From NCBI GenBank assembly GCA_963169055.1, contig CAUJFU010000057.1, positions 1 through 6,751 of the forward strand: DNA of 6,751 nucleotides, read 5' to 3'. Numbering within the stretch: the first letter of the stretch is position 1; every line of letters starts with the position of its first letter. This document shows positions 1-5,340 of the stretch, piece after piece. Made by a program: the position numbers and the translations under genes. Below the pieces are notes generated by a model that worked only from the letters and a program-made list of their open reading frames with translations, made no database searches and was not told the DNA's origin. Origin of the DNA: Myxococcota bacterium (GTDB lineage: Bacteria; Myxococcota_C; UBA6777).

Positions 1-20
1 GTAAAACGAGGGTTTCGTTG

Positions 21-52
21 CGCGGTTTTTTGGGATGGCCCAAAAGACCGCG
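21..52. other. Long near-perfect stem-loop
   Basis: Positions 21-34 pair with 39-52 around a 4-base ATGG loop, giving a 14-bp stem. The only imperfection is T27 opposite G46, which is a G-U wobble if the plus strand is transcribed but a C-A mismatch if the minus strand is. The arms combine a GC clamp (CGCGG/CCGCG) with a T-run facing an A-run. No T-tract follows on either strand, so it is not a standard intrinsic terminator. It lies about 150 bp beyond the 3' end of the beta-barrel gene and could be the end of a transcript, an RNA processing signal or part of a small RNA reaching in from the left edge. Confidence 0.6.
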
Positions 53-166
53 TTGGGGTAACAGGTCGATATCTTGCGTTGTGTTGCGTCATCGTTGCTC
101 GACATCTCTCGATGTTTCGATGTGAGAGAAAACAGGGCGAAACGCGCTTGTTTTCTTCGGTATTGT

Positions 167-205
167 TTTGCGATCTGTTTTTGCGATCTGTTTTTGTGAT
201 CAGAC
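167..205. repeat. 13-bp tandem repeat at the barrel gene 3' end
   Basis: The unit TTTGCGATCTGTT occurs at 167-179 and again without change at 180-192. A degenerate third copy at 193-205 contains the minus-strand stop codon of the barrel gene (200-202). Each unit contains a GATC. The array is short and probably arose by slippage. No function is evident. Confidence 0.6.
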
Positions 206-1312
206 CGAGCCGCCGAGGCTCAGACCAAACGAGCCGTACTGAAGACGGAAAGGGTTCCGAATGACCCAGATCGACTGGCCGTTGGCGTTGTTTTGGAACT
301 CGAACTGCGGTCCTGCGTTGCTGTAGCGCAGACTGATAGCGATCCATTGGTTGAAACGATACGAGGCCGACAAACTAAAGCCGTAGCTGTTTCCTTCGTT
401 GAGGGGGTAGGAAGCGAGATCGGCAGGGGTCAATTTCTCGCTCCCGAAGACTTGGGGGCCGTCAGGGTTGGCGTAAGCGTCTGCAAAAGAGTAACCCACC
501 CCAAAGAAGATGCTCAATCCCAAGCTAAAGTTCATCACGGGCGTAAAGCCCATCGAGATCGCGTGGGACATCCCCCAACGTTGGTTCAGGCCGGGGATGC
601 CGGCCAGTTCGGGGTTATAGATCCCGCTGTCTTGGAGGTAGAAGTTGAAGTTGGTGCTAAACGAGTAGCTGAGGCGCAGGCGTCCATACCAAAACGACCG
701 CCCCACCGAGATAGACGGCGAAAGGCTTGTGATCAACGTGCTTTGACGGGAGCTTGGGGAAAGAGGAACGTTGGCTCCAAGACCAAAGCTGAATCGAAAC
801 CCCGTCAAGCGCTCAGTAAAGAGACCTTTGCTGATGCCGAATCCGAGATCGCGGATCAAGACTTGGCGAGCGATCCGACCCGTGTCGACGTTGTCGCTCA
901 AGGCTTGGCTCAAGCCCCAACTTGCGCTGAAACCGAGATCGCTCCACCACCCCAACACGCCGTATTGTGCGAGCGATGCAGACAAAGACCAGCTAACGCT
1001 TGCGCTAATGCGCGGGCTGACGGCGAGGTTGTCTCCGCTGGCGTTGACTTCGGAACTGTTTCCAAAAGCCACCTTCGCTGCCGAAGGCGCAAAGTAAGCA
1101 GGCGTATAACCAAACCCGACGCCATAGCTCAACATCGGCAAGTGAGGTGCCCAATCGCGAAAATAAGCAGGGGGCTTGGGAACAGACCAATCGCTTTGGA
1201 TATCTTGGTAGGACTCGGGAGTAAGGGGGACATTTTGGGCGTAGACCGAAACGGGCGAGGTAGCCCCGACCCAAAACAACAGCGCAAAAGAGCAAGAGCC
1301 AAAGAAGCGCAT
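200..1312 (-). CDS. Predicted outer-membrane beta-barrel protein
   Basis: The product is 370 aa from the chosen start. Residues 1-25 form a signal peptide: short n-region (MR), hydrophobic core FALLFWVGA, and a VYA|Q type I cleavage site. The mature part has many amphipathic strands with alternating hydrophobic and polar residues, rich in Ser, Gly, Phe and Tyr (for example residues 172-180, 209-223, 250-275, 309-331 and 357-367), separated by polar loops. This is the pattern of a porin-like barrel. The last residue is Val rather than the usual terminal Phe. The frame is open upstream to an ATG at 1696, with further ATGs at 1531, 1462 and 1387, and none has a convincing Shine-Dalgarno. I chose 1312 because it places the signal peptide at the N-terminus and because the 1313-1531 stretch uses codons (AGA, AGG, CTA) that look unlike the rest. 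ATG 1387 remains possible. I do not recognise a specific family, so transport substrate and function are unknown. Confidence 0.75.
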   Translation of the reverse strand: MRFFGSCSFALLFWVGATSPVSVYAQNVPLTPESYQDIQSDWSVPKPPAYFRDWAPHLPMLSYGVGFGYTPAYFAPSAAKVAFGNSSEVNASGDNLAVSPRISASVSWSLSASLAQYGVLGWWSDLGFSASWGLSQALSDNVDTGRIARQVLIRDLGFGISKGLFTERLTGFRFSFGLGANVPLSPSSRQSTLITSLSPSISVGRSFWYGRLRLSYSFSTNFNFYLQDSGIYNPELAGIPGLNQRWGMSHAISMGFTPVMNFSLGLSIFFGVGYSFADAYANPDGPQVFGSEKLTPADLASYPLNEGNSYGFSLSASYRFNQWIAISLRYSNAGPQFEFQNNANGQSIWVIRNPFRLQYGSFGLSLGGSV

Positions 1313-1542
1313 CGCAGCGGAAAATACGGCAGGAAGTCTGTGAGAGGGAGCCGCAACGGCGATCGCTGCTGTCGTGATGCGAGGCATCCGAGGGGTCGCT
1401 GTGGTCGATTGGATCGTTGTGTTGGTTCCGCCGTTTGCGCCGTTTGATCGTGTCGCGTGCATGAACTGTGTCAACCTCGTCTTGTGTAGGGCAGATCGGT
1501 GGCTTGGTCTGTAGAGTGATTTGCGTTTCATCTTCAATACAC

Positions 1543-1566
1543 TGAAATCAAAAGTGATTTCACTTT
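1543..1566. promoter_or_regulatory. Overlapping inverted repeats upstream of the barrel gene
   Basis: Two perfect dyads overlap. TGAAATCA (1543-1550) pairs with TGATTTCA (1555-1562) across 4 bases, and AAAGTGA (1551-1557) pairs with TCACTTT (1560-1566) across 2 bases. They lie in an AT-rich pocket about 230 bp upstream of the preferred barrel start and just upstream of the alternative ATG at 1531. The arrangement is like an operator for a dimeric repressor, or two mutually exclusive RNA hairpins. I could not place a convincing -35/-10 pair beside it. Confidence 0.35.
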
Positions 1567-1930
1567 CTTTGTTATGCGCATGGGTGGACTGTAATGGGAA
1601 AGCTCGCGTGGGGCATGGGAGCGGAGAAGGTGAGGAAGAAGCAGAAGAGCCGATCACAGAAACCGAGCGCTGTTCTTGGGGTCTTTGGTTCGACATACTT
1701 TTATCGGGTCATCAAAATTTTTTTGGGAATAAAACAAAAAGCCATTGAAGTTCATTGACTTAATATTGTGCAAAAGTCGCCTCTTGGGTCGTGATACACA
1801 GGAGCGAACGCTTTGTAGCACGGAGTCGATCACTTTCGCAATTCTGTTTTTACATCGCGCTAGACAAAAGCGGCTTGTTTTGGCATGGTGAACAAAGCAC
1901 GAAACTTTTGGCCAAGGCGAGCCGAAGACT

Positions 1931-1974
1931 AAAGAGAAGTGTGTATTACGTTCTCTTTTGTTGGCTTAGCCAAC
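1931..1974 (+). promoter_or_regulatory. Twin stem-loops before the small gene's RBS
   Basis: AAAGAGAA (1931-1938) pairs perfectly with TTCTCTTT (1951-1958) around a 12-base loop. One base later GTTGGCT (1960-1966) pairs perfectly with AGCCAAC (1968-1974) around a single central base, in practice a 6-bp stem with a TTA loop. The second stem ends 6 bases before the Shine-Dalgarno at 1981. In the 5' leader these could protect the mRNA or tune translation. The second is also symmetric enough to be a protein-binding operator. Confidence 0.5.
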
Positions 1975-1980
1975 CCATCT

Positions 1981-1986
1981 GGAGGA
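1981..1986 (+). promoter_or_regulatory. Strong Shine-Dalgarno GGAGGA
   Basis: GGAGGA is separated by 8 bases from the ATG at 1995. It is among the best ribosome binding sites in the window. It fixes the start of the small gene and rejects the longer upstream reading frame. Confidence 0.8.
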
Positions 1987-1994
1987 TAAAGATC

Positions 1995-2240
1995 ATGGCC
2001 GTTCGCGTTGGAAATCAGGCAGTCGGCGGAACCTACCTACAAGCCCTTCGTTCCCGAGGCGTCGAGCAAAGCTTCAGCGTGCGTGACGACCTCAGCGTCA
2101 AATACTTCAAAGATTCTTATGAGCGCAGTTCCGTACAGCTTCGTTGGTCTCAGTTCCAAGGCGGCGATGGTTGGATGGGTTCGGGTACCCAATCGGGCGC
2201 ACAACCCTATGCTCCTTGGCAACCCCACCGCTCGGCTTGA
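1995..2240 (+). CDS. Small hypothetical protein (81 aa)
   Basis: The gene is called on its near-ideal ribosome binding site at 1981-1986 and its ATG start. The protein has no signal peptide, no membrane segment and no Cys. Residues 1-55 look like a compact soluble segment with mixed charge (motifs SRGVEQSFSVRDD, VKYFKDSYERSS, QLRWSQF). From about residue 56 it becomes a flexible tail rich in Gly, Ser, Gln, Pro and Trp (WMGSGTQSG, PYAPWQP). I recognise no family. It stands alone: the barrel gene points away from it and the second cytochrome gene converges on it from 2404. A structured leader precedes it and a C-rich stretch follows. It may be a lineage-specific small protein. It overlaps longer frames on both strands that have no start signals. 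Confidence 0.65.
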   Translation: MAVRVGNQAVGGTYLQALRSRGVEQSFSVRDDLSVKYFKDSYERSSVQLRWSQFQGGDGWMGSGTQSGAQPYAPWQPHRSA

Positions 2241-2320
2241 TCCGTTCCTTACTGCTCTGCTCGCCCCTACCTCCCCCGACTTGCTCCGTTCCTTACTGCT
2301 CTGCTTGTCCCAACCTCCCC
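2237..2320. repeat. 44-bp tandem duplication after the small gene
   Basis: Positions 2237-2276 and 2281-2320 match at 36 of 40 bases by my count, including an unbroken stretch TCCGTTCCTTACTGCTCTGC at 2241-2260 and 2285-2304. The period is 44 bp. The first copy begins in the small gene's stop codon region (TGA 2238-2240), so the duplication probably copied the 3' flank of the gene. The unit is pyrimidine-rich. Confidence 0.7.
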
Positions 2321-2400
2321 AAATTCTTCCATCCCTGCCCTTATCTTTCGCTCTTGCGTCCCGACCCGTTCTTTGCCCCCTGCATCGTTTCTGCTTTTCG
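2241..2400 (+). terminator. C-rich, G-poor stretch, possible Rho-dependent terminator
   Basis: For about 160 bases after the small gene's stop the plus strand is dominated by C and T with few G and few purines, and I see no stable hairpin. Unstructured C>G RNA is the known signature of a rut site where Rho loads. The small gene has no intrinsic terminator before the convergent cytochrome gene, so a Rho-dependent end would fit. This rests on composition alone. Confidence 0.35.
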
Positions 2401-2403
2401 AAC

Positions 2404-2850
2404 TCAGTTGTTTTTGGCTCCTTCGGCGATCCAAGTGCGGATGGCTTCGCTTTGTTCAAGCCACAGCGGAGCGCGATTGAGGGGCATCCGAGCACCTGTT
2501 TTGGGTTTGTCTTGTGTGATCTTGAGATACAGGTAGCTTTTGTCAGGAGAACCGGGTTCGATCTGTTTGAGAGGGAAGCCTTGTCCGCTAGGGATGCCGT
2601 CTTTTCCGCCGACGATGCTTTCGTAGGTGTCTTTTTGCAACTGAAGCAATTGAAAGCCTTCTGCGCCGTGACAGCCGCTGCCGGAGCAATTGGCGATCAG
2701 AAGGGGCTTTACGCAAGTCGAAAAGGAAACATTGGTTTGGCTACAGACAGCATTGGGGGCGCAGGCGCTCGGCCACATGAAAAGCCCTAAAAGTGCGATC
2801 AATCCGAAAGAAAAGCCAAGGAAACGCTTGGATGGGTGTTGTTGAGACAT
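2404..2850 (-). CDS. Cytochrome-c-like protein with CX4CH motif (second copy)
   Basis: The product is 148 aa. The start at 2850 follows AAGGA with about 9 bases between, and gives a proper N-terminal signal: KRF, then a hydrophobic stretch at residues 11-25, then a Cys at 30 in the context PSAC. That is a weak lipobox because Pro replaces the usual Leu. Signal peptidase I cleavage is the alternative. The mature part has C36 and C46, then the haem-binding candidate C55-X4-C60-H61, and M122 in RMP as likely sixth iron ligand. The stretch KSYLY near residue 104 resembles the Planctomycete-type cytochrome c domain. It is a paralogue of the gene at 2979-3392: same Cys pattern, same spacing and the same C-terminus WIxEGAKNN. 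It would carry electrons in the periplasm or on a membrane face. It sits 128 bp after the first copy, with a repeat in the gap, and converges on the small gene. Confidence 0.82.
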   Translation of the reverse strand: MSQQHPSKRFLGFSFGLIALLGLFMWPSACAPNAVCSQTNVSFSTCVKPLLIANCSGSGCHGAEGFQLLQLQKDTYESIVGGKDGIPSGQGFPLKQIEPGSPDKSYLYLKITQDKPKTGARMPLNRAPLWLEQSEAIRTWIAEGAKNN

Positions 2851-2862
2851 CGTATGGTGTCC

Positions 2863-2903
2863 TTGTGTTTGTGGTCTTGTGCCTTTGTGTTTGTGGTCTT
2901 GTG
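2863..2903. repeat. 22-bp tandem repeat in the leader of the second cytochrome gene
   Basis: The 19-mer TTGTGTTTGTGGTCTTGTG occurs without change at 2863-2881 and 2885-2903. On the minus strand this is the untranslated leader of the gene starting at 2850. The ribosome binding site AAGGA lies at the downstream edge of one copy, and a similar AAAGG lies at the matching edge of the other copy. The repeat could alter mRNA structure or provide a second ribosome landing site. Confidence 0.65.
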
Positions 2904-2978
2904 GCTTGAAGTCATGCAGCGCGGAAAGCGCCTTGGGGTGGGCTTTGGGGATGGACTTGGAAAGCCAAAAAAGACGGT

Positions 2979-3392
2979 CTAGTTGTTTTTCGCGCCTTCG
3001 TCGATCCATGCTTTGATCAGATTGATCTGGGGCTCGGAAAGTTTTGTACCCGAGGGCATACGACTTCCTGACGCGGGCCTGTCTTGGCTCACCTTTTGGT
3101 AAAGATAGCTATCGGCAGATTTTCCAGCGACGACCAACTTGGCTCCCGGATTCTGTTTGCTGTCTGCCCCCACCAAGGCGGTGGGGCTGCCTTCGGTTAG
3201 GGTAAGGCCAAGAGAAGGAAGATCTTTTCCATGACAAAAGCTTCCAGCGCAACCTCTTGCAAAGATCGGCTGGACGCACTTTGTATAGGAGACGTTGGTG
3301 GTGGCGCATTCTATTTCGCCACACGCCGCAAGGCCCACAGAAGCCGCGACCACAACACACACAAACCATCCGATCATCCAAGGCTTCGACAT
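2979..3392 (-). CDS. Cytochrome-c-like lipoprotein with CX4CH motif (first copy)
   Basis: The product is 137 aa. Residues 7-23 are hydrophobic and end in a good lipobox LAAC, so C24 is the likely lipid-modified N-terminus. The residue after it is Gly. Then come C29 and C39, the haem-binding candidate C48-X4-C53-H54 in the context RGCAGSFCHG, and M112 in RMP as likely axial ligand. LVVAGKSADSYLYQKV (residues 86-101) resembles the Planctomycete-type cytochrome c domain. Classical c-type cytochromes have CX2CH. CX4CH is a known but uncommon variant, so haem attachment is probable rather than proven. An AAGGAG at 3404-3409 lies 11 bases before the ATG at 3392. The gene lies 72 bp after the b561-like gene with a hairpin between them. 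The neighbouring gene at 2404-2850 is its paralogue, pointing to a tandem duplication. Confidence 0.85.
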   Translation of the reverse strand: MSKPWMIGWFVCVVVAASVGLAACGEIECATTNVSYTKCVQPIFARGCAGSFCHGKDLPSLGLTLTEGSPTALVGADSKQNPGAKLVVAGKSADSYLYQKVSQDRPASGSRMPSGTKLSEPQINLIKAWIDEGAKNN

Positions 3393-3417
3393 CTCTTTTG
3401 ATGCTCCTTTCTTGAAA

Positions 3418-3435
3418 AGGCCCGTCTTCGGGCCT
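3418..3435 (-). terminator. Terminator-like hairpin between b561-like and cytochrome genes
   Basis: AGGCCCG (3418-3424) pairs perfectly with CGGGCCT (3429-3435) around a 4-base loop. On the minus strand it is preceded by an A-rich stretch and followed by TTTTC. On the plus strand it is followed by GATTTTTCTT. Both orientations look like intrinsic terminators. It lies 29 bases past the b561-like stop codon and only a few bases before the Shine-Dalgarno of the first cytochrome gene, which leaves no room for a standard separate promoter downstream of it. Partial termination that lowers cytochrome expression is the simplest reading. Confidence 0.6.
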
Positions 3436-3464
3436 GATTTTTCTTATGGTTAAGTTCTATTCGA

Positions 3465-4247
3465 CTAAAAGAAGGTGATCACGACGGCTGCTGCGCTGAG
3501 CGTCACCCATGTAAAATAGCCGATCCCGAGGTGGCTTACGGTCATGGCGATCTTGGCATCCGTCGAGGATGGGATGATCACGCGGTTGAGGATTCCCCCC
3601 ACCACCAACGCGATCATGCCGATGCCATGGAGCCAAGAGAGGATGTTGTGGGCCTTTGCCGAATCAAAGCCTTTGCCTGCTCCCCCTTCTTGTTTTTCCG
3701 AAGGCATGATCCAAGCCAACACCCGCGCCCCACCGTACGCAACCGCTGTTGCGATCGCGAGTCCTCGATGCGCCCAGAGCATCGCTTGGGGACTCAAGCG
3801 CCCCTCCATAAAGTCGATCGCGTTGATCTGCCCGAGAATGACCGTCGCAGTCAGCAACACAAGGCTACCGATCCCAAAGATCTGATGCAGCGTCTTGACC
3901 AGTTCTTCGGACTTTTCATCCATCTTGCAAGGTGTTCCCGAAGAACACGCCGAACGCCCCGATGGTTTGGCCATCCCCTTGGTGCGGCGCTCTGCGTTCG
4001 GTGCGGTTGGAGCTTGTATCAAAGAGGGCGAATGAGCCACCAACGTTTGTTTGGAGGGCGCAAAGGCAGGTTTCATCGAGATGGTCGGAGAAACAAGCGA
4101 GGGAGGATGCACAAGCAACCAGCGATAGGGGCGGGTCGAAGTCATCTCTGCTTGCGCGGACGGAAACAGCGCAAACAACGAAAAAAAGCTCCCACAAAAA
4201 GCAGCCAAACCAAGCGCAGCGTGCGGGATTCTACGCATGTTCTTCAT
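3465..4247 (-). CDS. Four-helix membrane protein, cytochrome b561-like
   Basis: The product is 260 aa. The start at 4247 follows GGAG (4256-4259) by 8 bases. Residues 1-33 look like a signal peptide (MKNMRR, hydrophobic core, AQA|E). Residues 34-115 are a Pro- and Ser-rich soluble linker with C101 and C107 (CX5C). Four predicted membrane helices follow at about 122-142, 156-180, 202-222 and 238-258. H121, H160, H200/H207 and H239 each lie near the start of a helix. In an up-down bundle, H121 and H200/H207 would face one membrane side and H160 and H239 the other. That is the geometry for two b haems seen in cytochrome b561 proteins. The neighbours fit: a YceI protein upstream and two c-type cytochromes downstream. 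It would be a transmembrane electron-transfer subunit in the inner membrane. Sequence identity to named families is not obvious to me, so haem binding is inferred from the histidines. Confidence 0.7.
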   Translation of the reverse strand: MKNMRRIPHAALGLAAFCGSFFSLFALFPSAQAEMTSTRPYRWLLVHPPSLVSPTISMKPAFAPSKQTLVAHSPSLIQAPTAPNAERRTKGMAKPSGRSACSSGTPCKMDEKSEELVKTLHQIFGIGSLVLLTATVILGQINAIDFMEGRLSPQAMLWAHRGLAIATAVAYGGARVLAWIMPSEKQEGGAGKGFDSAKAHNILSWLHGIGMIALVVGGILNRVIIPSSTDAKIAMTVSHLGIGYFTWVTLSAAAVVITFF

Positions 4248-4338
4248 TCAAAATTCTCCACGGTAGTCAAGAAGATCGAGGGGTAAGAAGCCAAGACGAG
4301 GCAAGAAGAAAGGTTCGAGGCCAAGGTGCAAACGGGCC

Positions 4339-4926
4339 TTATTTTGTAAAATGCAGCGTCATCGCAAGATCGACTTTGTCTTTGATCGGCACCCACAACA
4401 AAGCAGGACGTTTGATCTTGTAGGCCGAGCAAAGGACATGCGTTTTGATCTGGACGACGACTTTTCCGCCTTTGAGGATATCCCCCTCAAACGAGGCTTG
4501 AAAGGTGACAGGGTTGGTGTTGTTGTTGATCGTGAAATCGCCGATAAGCTCGCCGCTTCCGCCACTTGGGTTCATGGTTTTCATGGTCAGGCTTTTAGGC
4601 ACAAAACGGATAATTGACGTGGCCCCCCCCAAGACGCTGCGCATATACCTGTCACGACGGCCATTTCCGCTTTCCAATGCCCCCACGACAATCTCCACAC
4701 TTCCTGTCACTTCAACCGTCTTTCCCGGGATCAAGCTACTTTTGATCGTGACGTTGCCCTGTACAGAACCTGCTTTGTTATAGGCTTTGATGTGCTTGGT
4801 GGGATGGTACACATCGATCTTGATCTGGCTTGCGCCGCTTACTTTGTAAGCAGAGTCCGCGAAAGAAGGGGTAGAGACAAGCGAAAGCACGAATGCGATC
4901 GAAAAAACAGCCAAAAACTTTTGCAT
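4339..4926 (-). CDS. YceI-family periplasmic protein
   Basis: The product is 195 aa, a usual length for YceI proteins. The start at 4926 follows GGAG by 8 bases and gives a clean signal peptide (MQKFLAVFSIAFVLSL, cleavage near FA|DS). The family pattern is visible: an opening strand YKVSGASQIKIDV, the segment NGRRDRYMRS followed by IIRFVPKSL, GELIGDFTINN then PVTFQASF, and an ending with IKRPALLWVPIKDKVDL. Known YceI proteins are lipocalin-like barrels in the periplasm, and a Thermus member binds a polyisoprenoid. E. coli yceI lies beside the b561 homologue yceJ, and here a b561-like gene follows 91 bp downstream. A likely role is carrying or protecting a lipid or quinone-like ligand for that membrane protein. 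A run of eight G in the coding strand is listed separately. The gene is divergent from hemA. Confidence 0.85.
   Translation of the reverse strand: MQKFLAVFSIAFVLSLVSTPSFADSAYKVSGASQIKIDVYHPTKHIKAYNKAGSVQGNVTIKSSLIPGKTVEVTGSVEIVVGALESGNGRRDRYMRSVLGGATSIIRFVPKSLTMKTMNPSGGSGELIGDFTINNNTNPVTFQASFEGDILKGGKVVVQIKTHVLCSAYKIKRPALLWVPIKDKVDLAMTLHFTK
4623..4630 (-). repeat. G8 homopolymer inside the YceI gene
   Basis: Eight C on the plus strand read as eight G in the coding strand, in the codons for V-L-G-G-A between RDRYMRS and IIRFVPKSL. The reading frame is intact across it. This segment looks about three residues shorter than typical YceI proteins between the RS and the following RF strand. G-runs of this length are known slippage points, so phase variation or transcript slippage is possible but unproven. 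Confidence 0.6.
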
Positions 4927-4971
4927 CAGAACATCTCCATCGTGTTGAGGGACAAAAAACAAACACAAGCC

Positions 4972-5008
4972 ACACGGGGGTTTGGGCAGTTGACAAAAAA
5001 ACCCGTGT
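4972..5008. repeat. Inverted repeat in the YceI leader region
   Basis: ACACGGG (4972-4978) pairs with CCCGTGT (5002-5008). With a 2-base bulge the stem extends by TTT (4981-4983) against AAA (4999-5001). The loop is about 15 bases and includes the first bases of TTGACA (4990-4995). It may form in the YceI mRNA leader, about 50-80 bases before the start codon. Confidence 0.4.
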
Positions 5009-5095
5009 TCGCGGCCCTCCAAGCGAGAGCGCCGTTGGTCTGGAAAAACGATGCTCTTTTCGCCAACATGGGGTCAAGGGGCGACAGTCTATGGC

Positions 5096-5115
5096 GGGGT
5101 GTGGCGTCACACCCC
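5096..5115. repeat. Perfect 8-bp GC-rich hairpin
   Basis: GGGGTGTG (5096-5103) pairs perfectly with CACACCCC (5108-5115) around a GCGT tetraloop. No T-tract follows on either strand, so it is not an intrinsic terminator. It lies in the middle of the divergent intergenic region and could be an operator for either side or a structured leader element. Confidence 0.55.
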
Positions 5116-5294
5116 ACAAAAACCATCCAGCCGCGCAAGTCCTATCACCAAAAAACACAAGCCTTTACCGAAGATGCCGAGCGTTGGCTGCGAGATTCGG
5201 GGGCTTAGACTGACTTTCTTGCAGATCCGTTACAAGCCGACGCACGATTCCTTGCCGTCGTTTCCGTTGTGGTGTTGTTGCGCGTAAGGTTGAC

Positions 5295-5319
5295 GAAGAT
5301 CAAGGCACCCTTGATCTTC
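5295..5319. promoter_or_regulatory. Perfect 11-bp inverted repeat upstream of hemA
   Basis: GAAGATCAAGG (5295-5305) pairs perfectly with CCTTGATCTTC (5309-5319) around CAC. It is the longest perfect dyad in the window and lies about 130 bp before the hemA start. It directly follows a TTGAC-like hexamer at 5290. No T-tract follows, which argues against a terminator. It suits an operator for a dimeric regulator of hemA, or a leader hairpin if transcription begins upstream. Confidence 0.55.
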
Positions 5320-5340
5320 ACGCGCTAGTGTACTACTGCT

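Larger units (their letters stand above)
1749..1994 (+). other. Intergenic leader of the small gene
   Basis: This stretch separates the minus-strand barrel gene region from the plus-strand small gene. It opens with AT-rich sequence (about 1720-1770) that would suit divergent promoters, but I see no pair of hexamers with good spacing. Further in are an imperfect stem (GCTTGTT 1873-1879 against AACAAAGC 1891-1898, one base bulged), an 8-bp palindrome TTGGCCAA (1908-1915) and the two perfect stem-loops listed separately. I do not see a tRNA or a known riboswitch core. The plus-strand reading frame that runs through it from 1791 has no start signal and is not called. Confidence 0.5.

Noticed and set aside
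293-1447. Plus-strand 384-aa open frame opposite the barrel gene
   Set aside because: Its product is highly charged and Arg/Lys-rich with no domain pattern, while the opposite strand gives a signal peptide and amphipathic strands. It is an antisense shadow.
1791-1994. N-terminal extension of the small gene
   Set aside because: No RBS at 1791, and the strong GGAGGA at 1981 supports the start at 1995. The extension also crosses the two stem-loops.
2008-2790. Plus-strand 260-aa open frame
   Set aside because: It overlaps the small gene in another frame and runs antisense through the second cytochrome gene. It has no RBS, and its hydrophobic Leu/Pro-rich part comes from the pyrimidine-rich gap.
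2851-3009. N-terminal extension of the second cytochrome gene
   Set aside because: It overlaps the first cytochrome gene and reads the tandem repeat as protein. The start at 2850 has an RBS and gives a proper signal sequence.
3531-4286. Plus-strand 251-aa open frame opposite the b561-like gene
   Set aside because: Composition is Arg/His/Pro-rich with no structure, while the other strand gives four clean membrane helices and an RBS.
4990-4995. TTGACA as a -35 box for hemA
   Set aside because: A perfect hexamer, but no -10-like sequence at 16-18 bases, and it is more than 450 bp before hemA.
4792-5208. Plus-strand open frame ending in a protein-like TEDAERWLRDSGA
   Set aside because: Only the last residues look natural. 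Much of it is antisense to the YceI gene, no start has an RBS, and the rest is basic and without pattern. A decayed fragment cannot be excluded.
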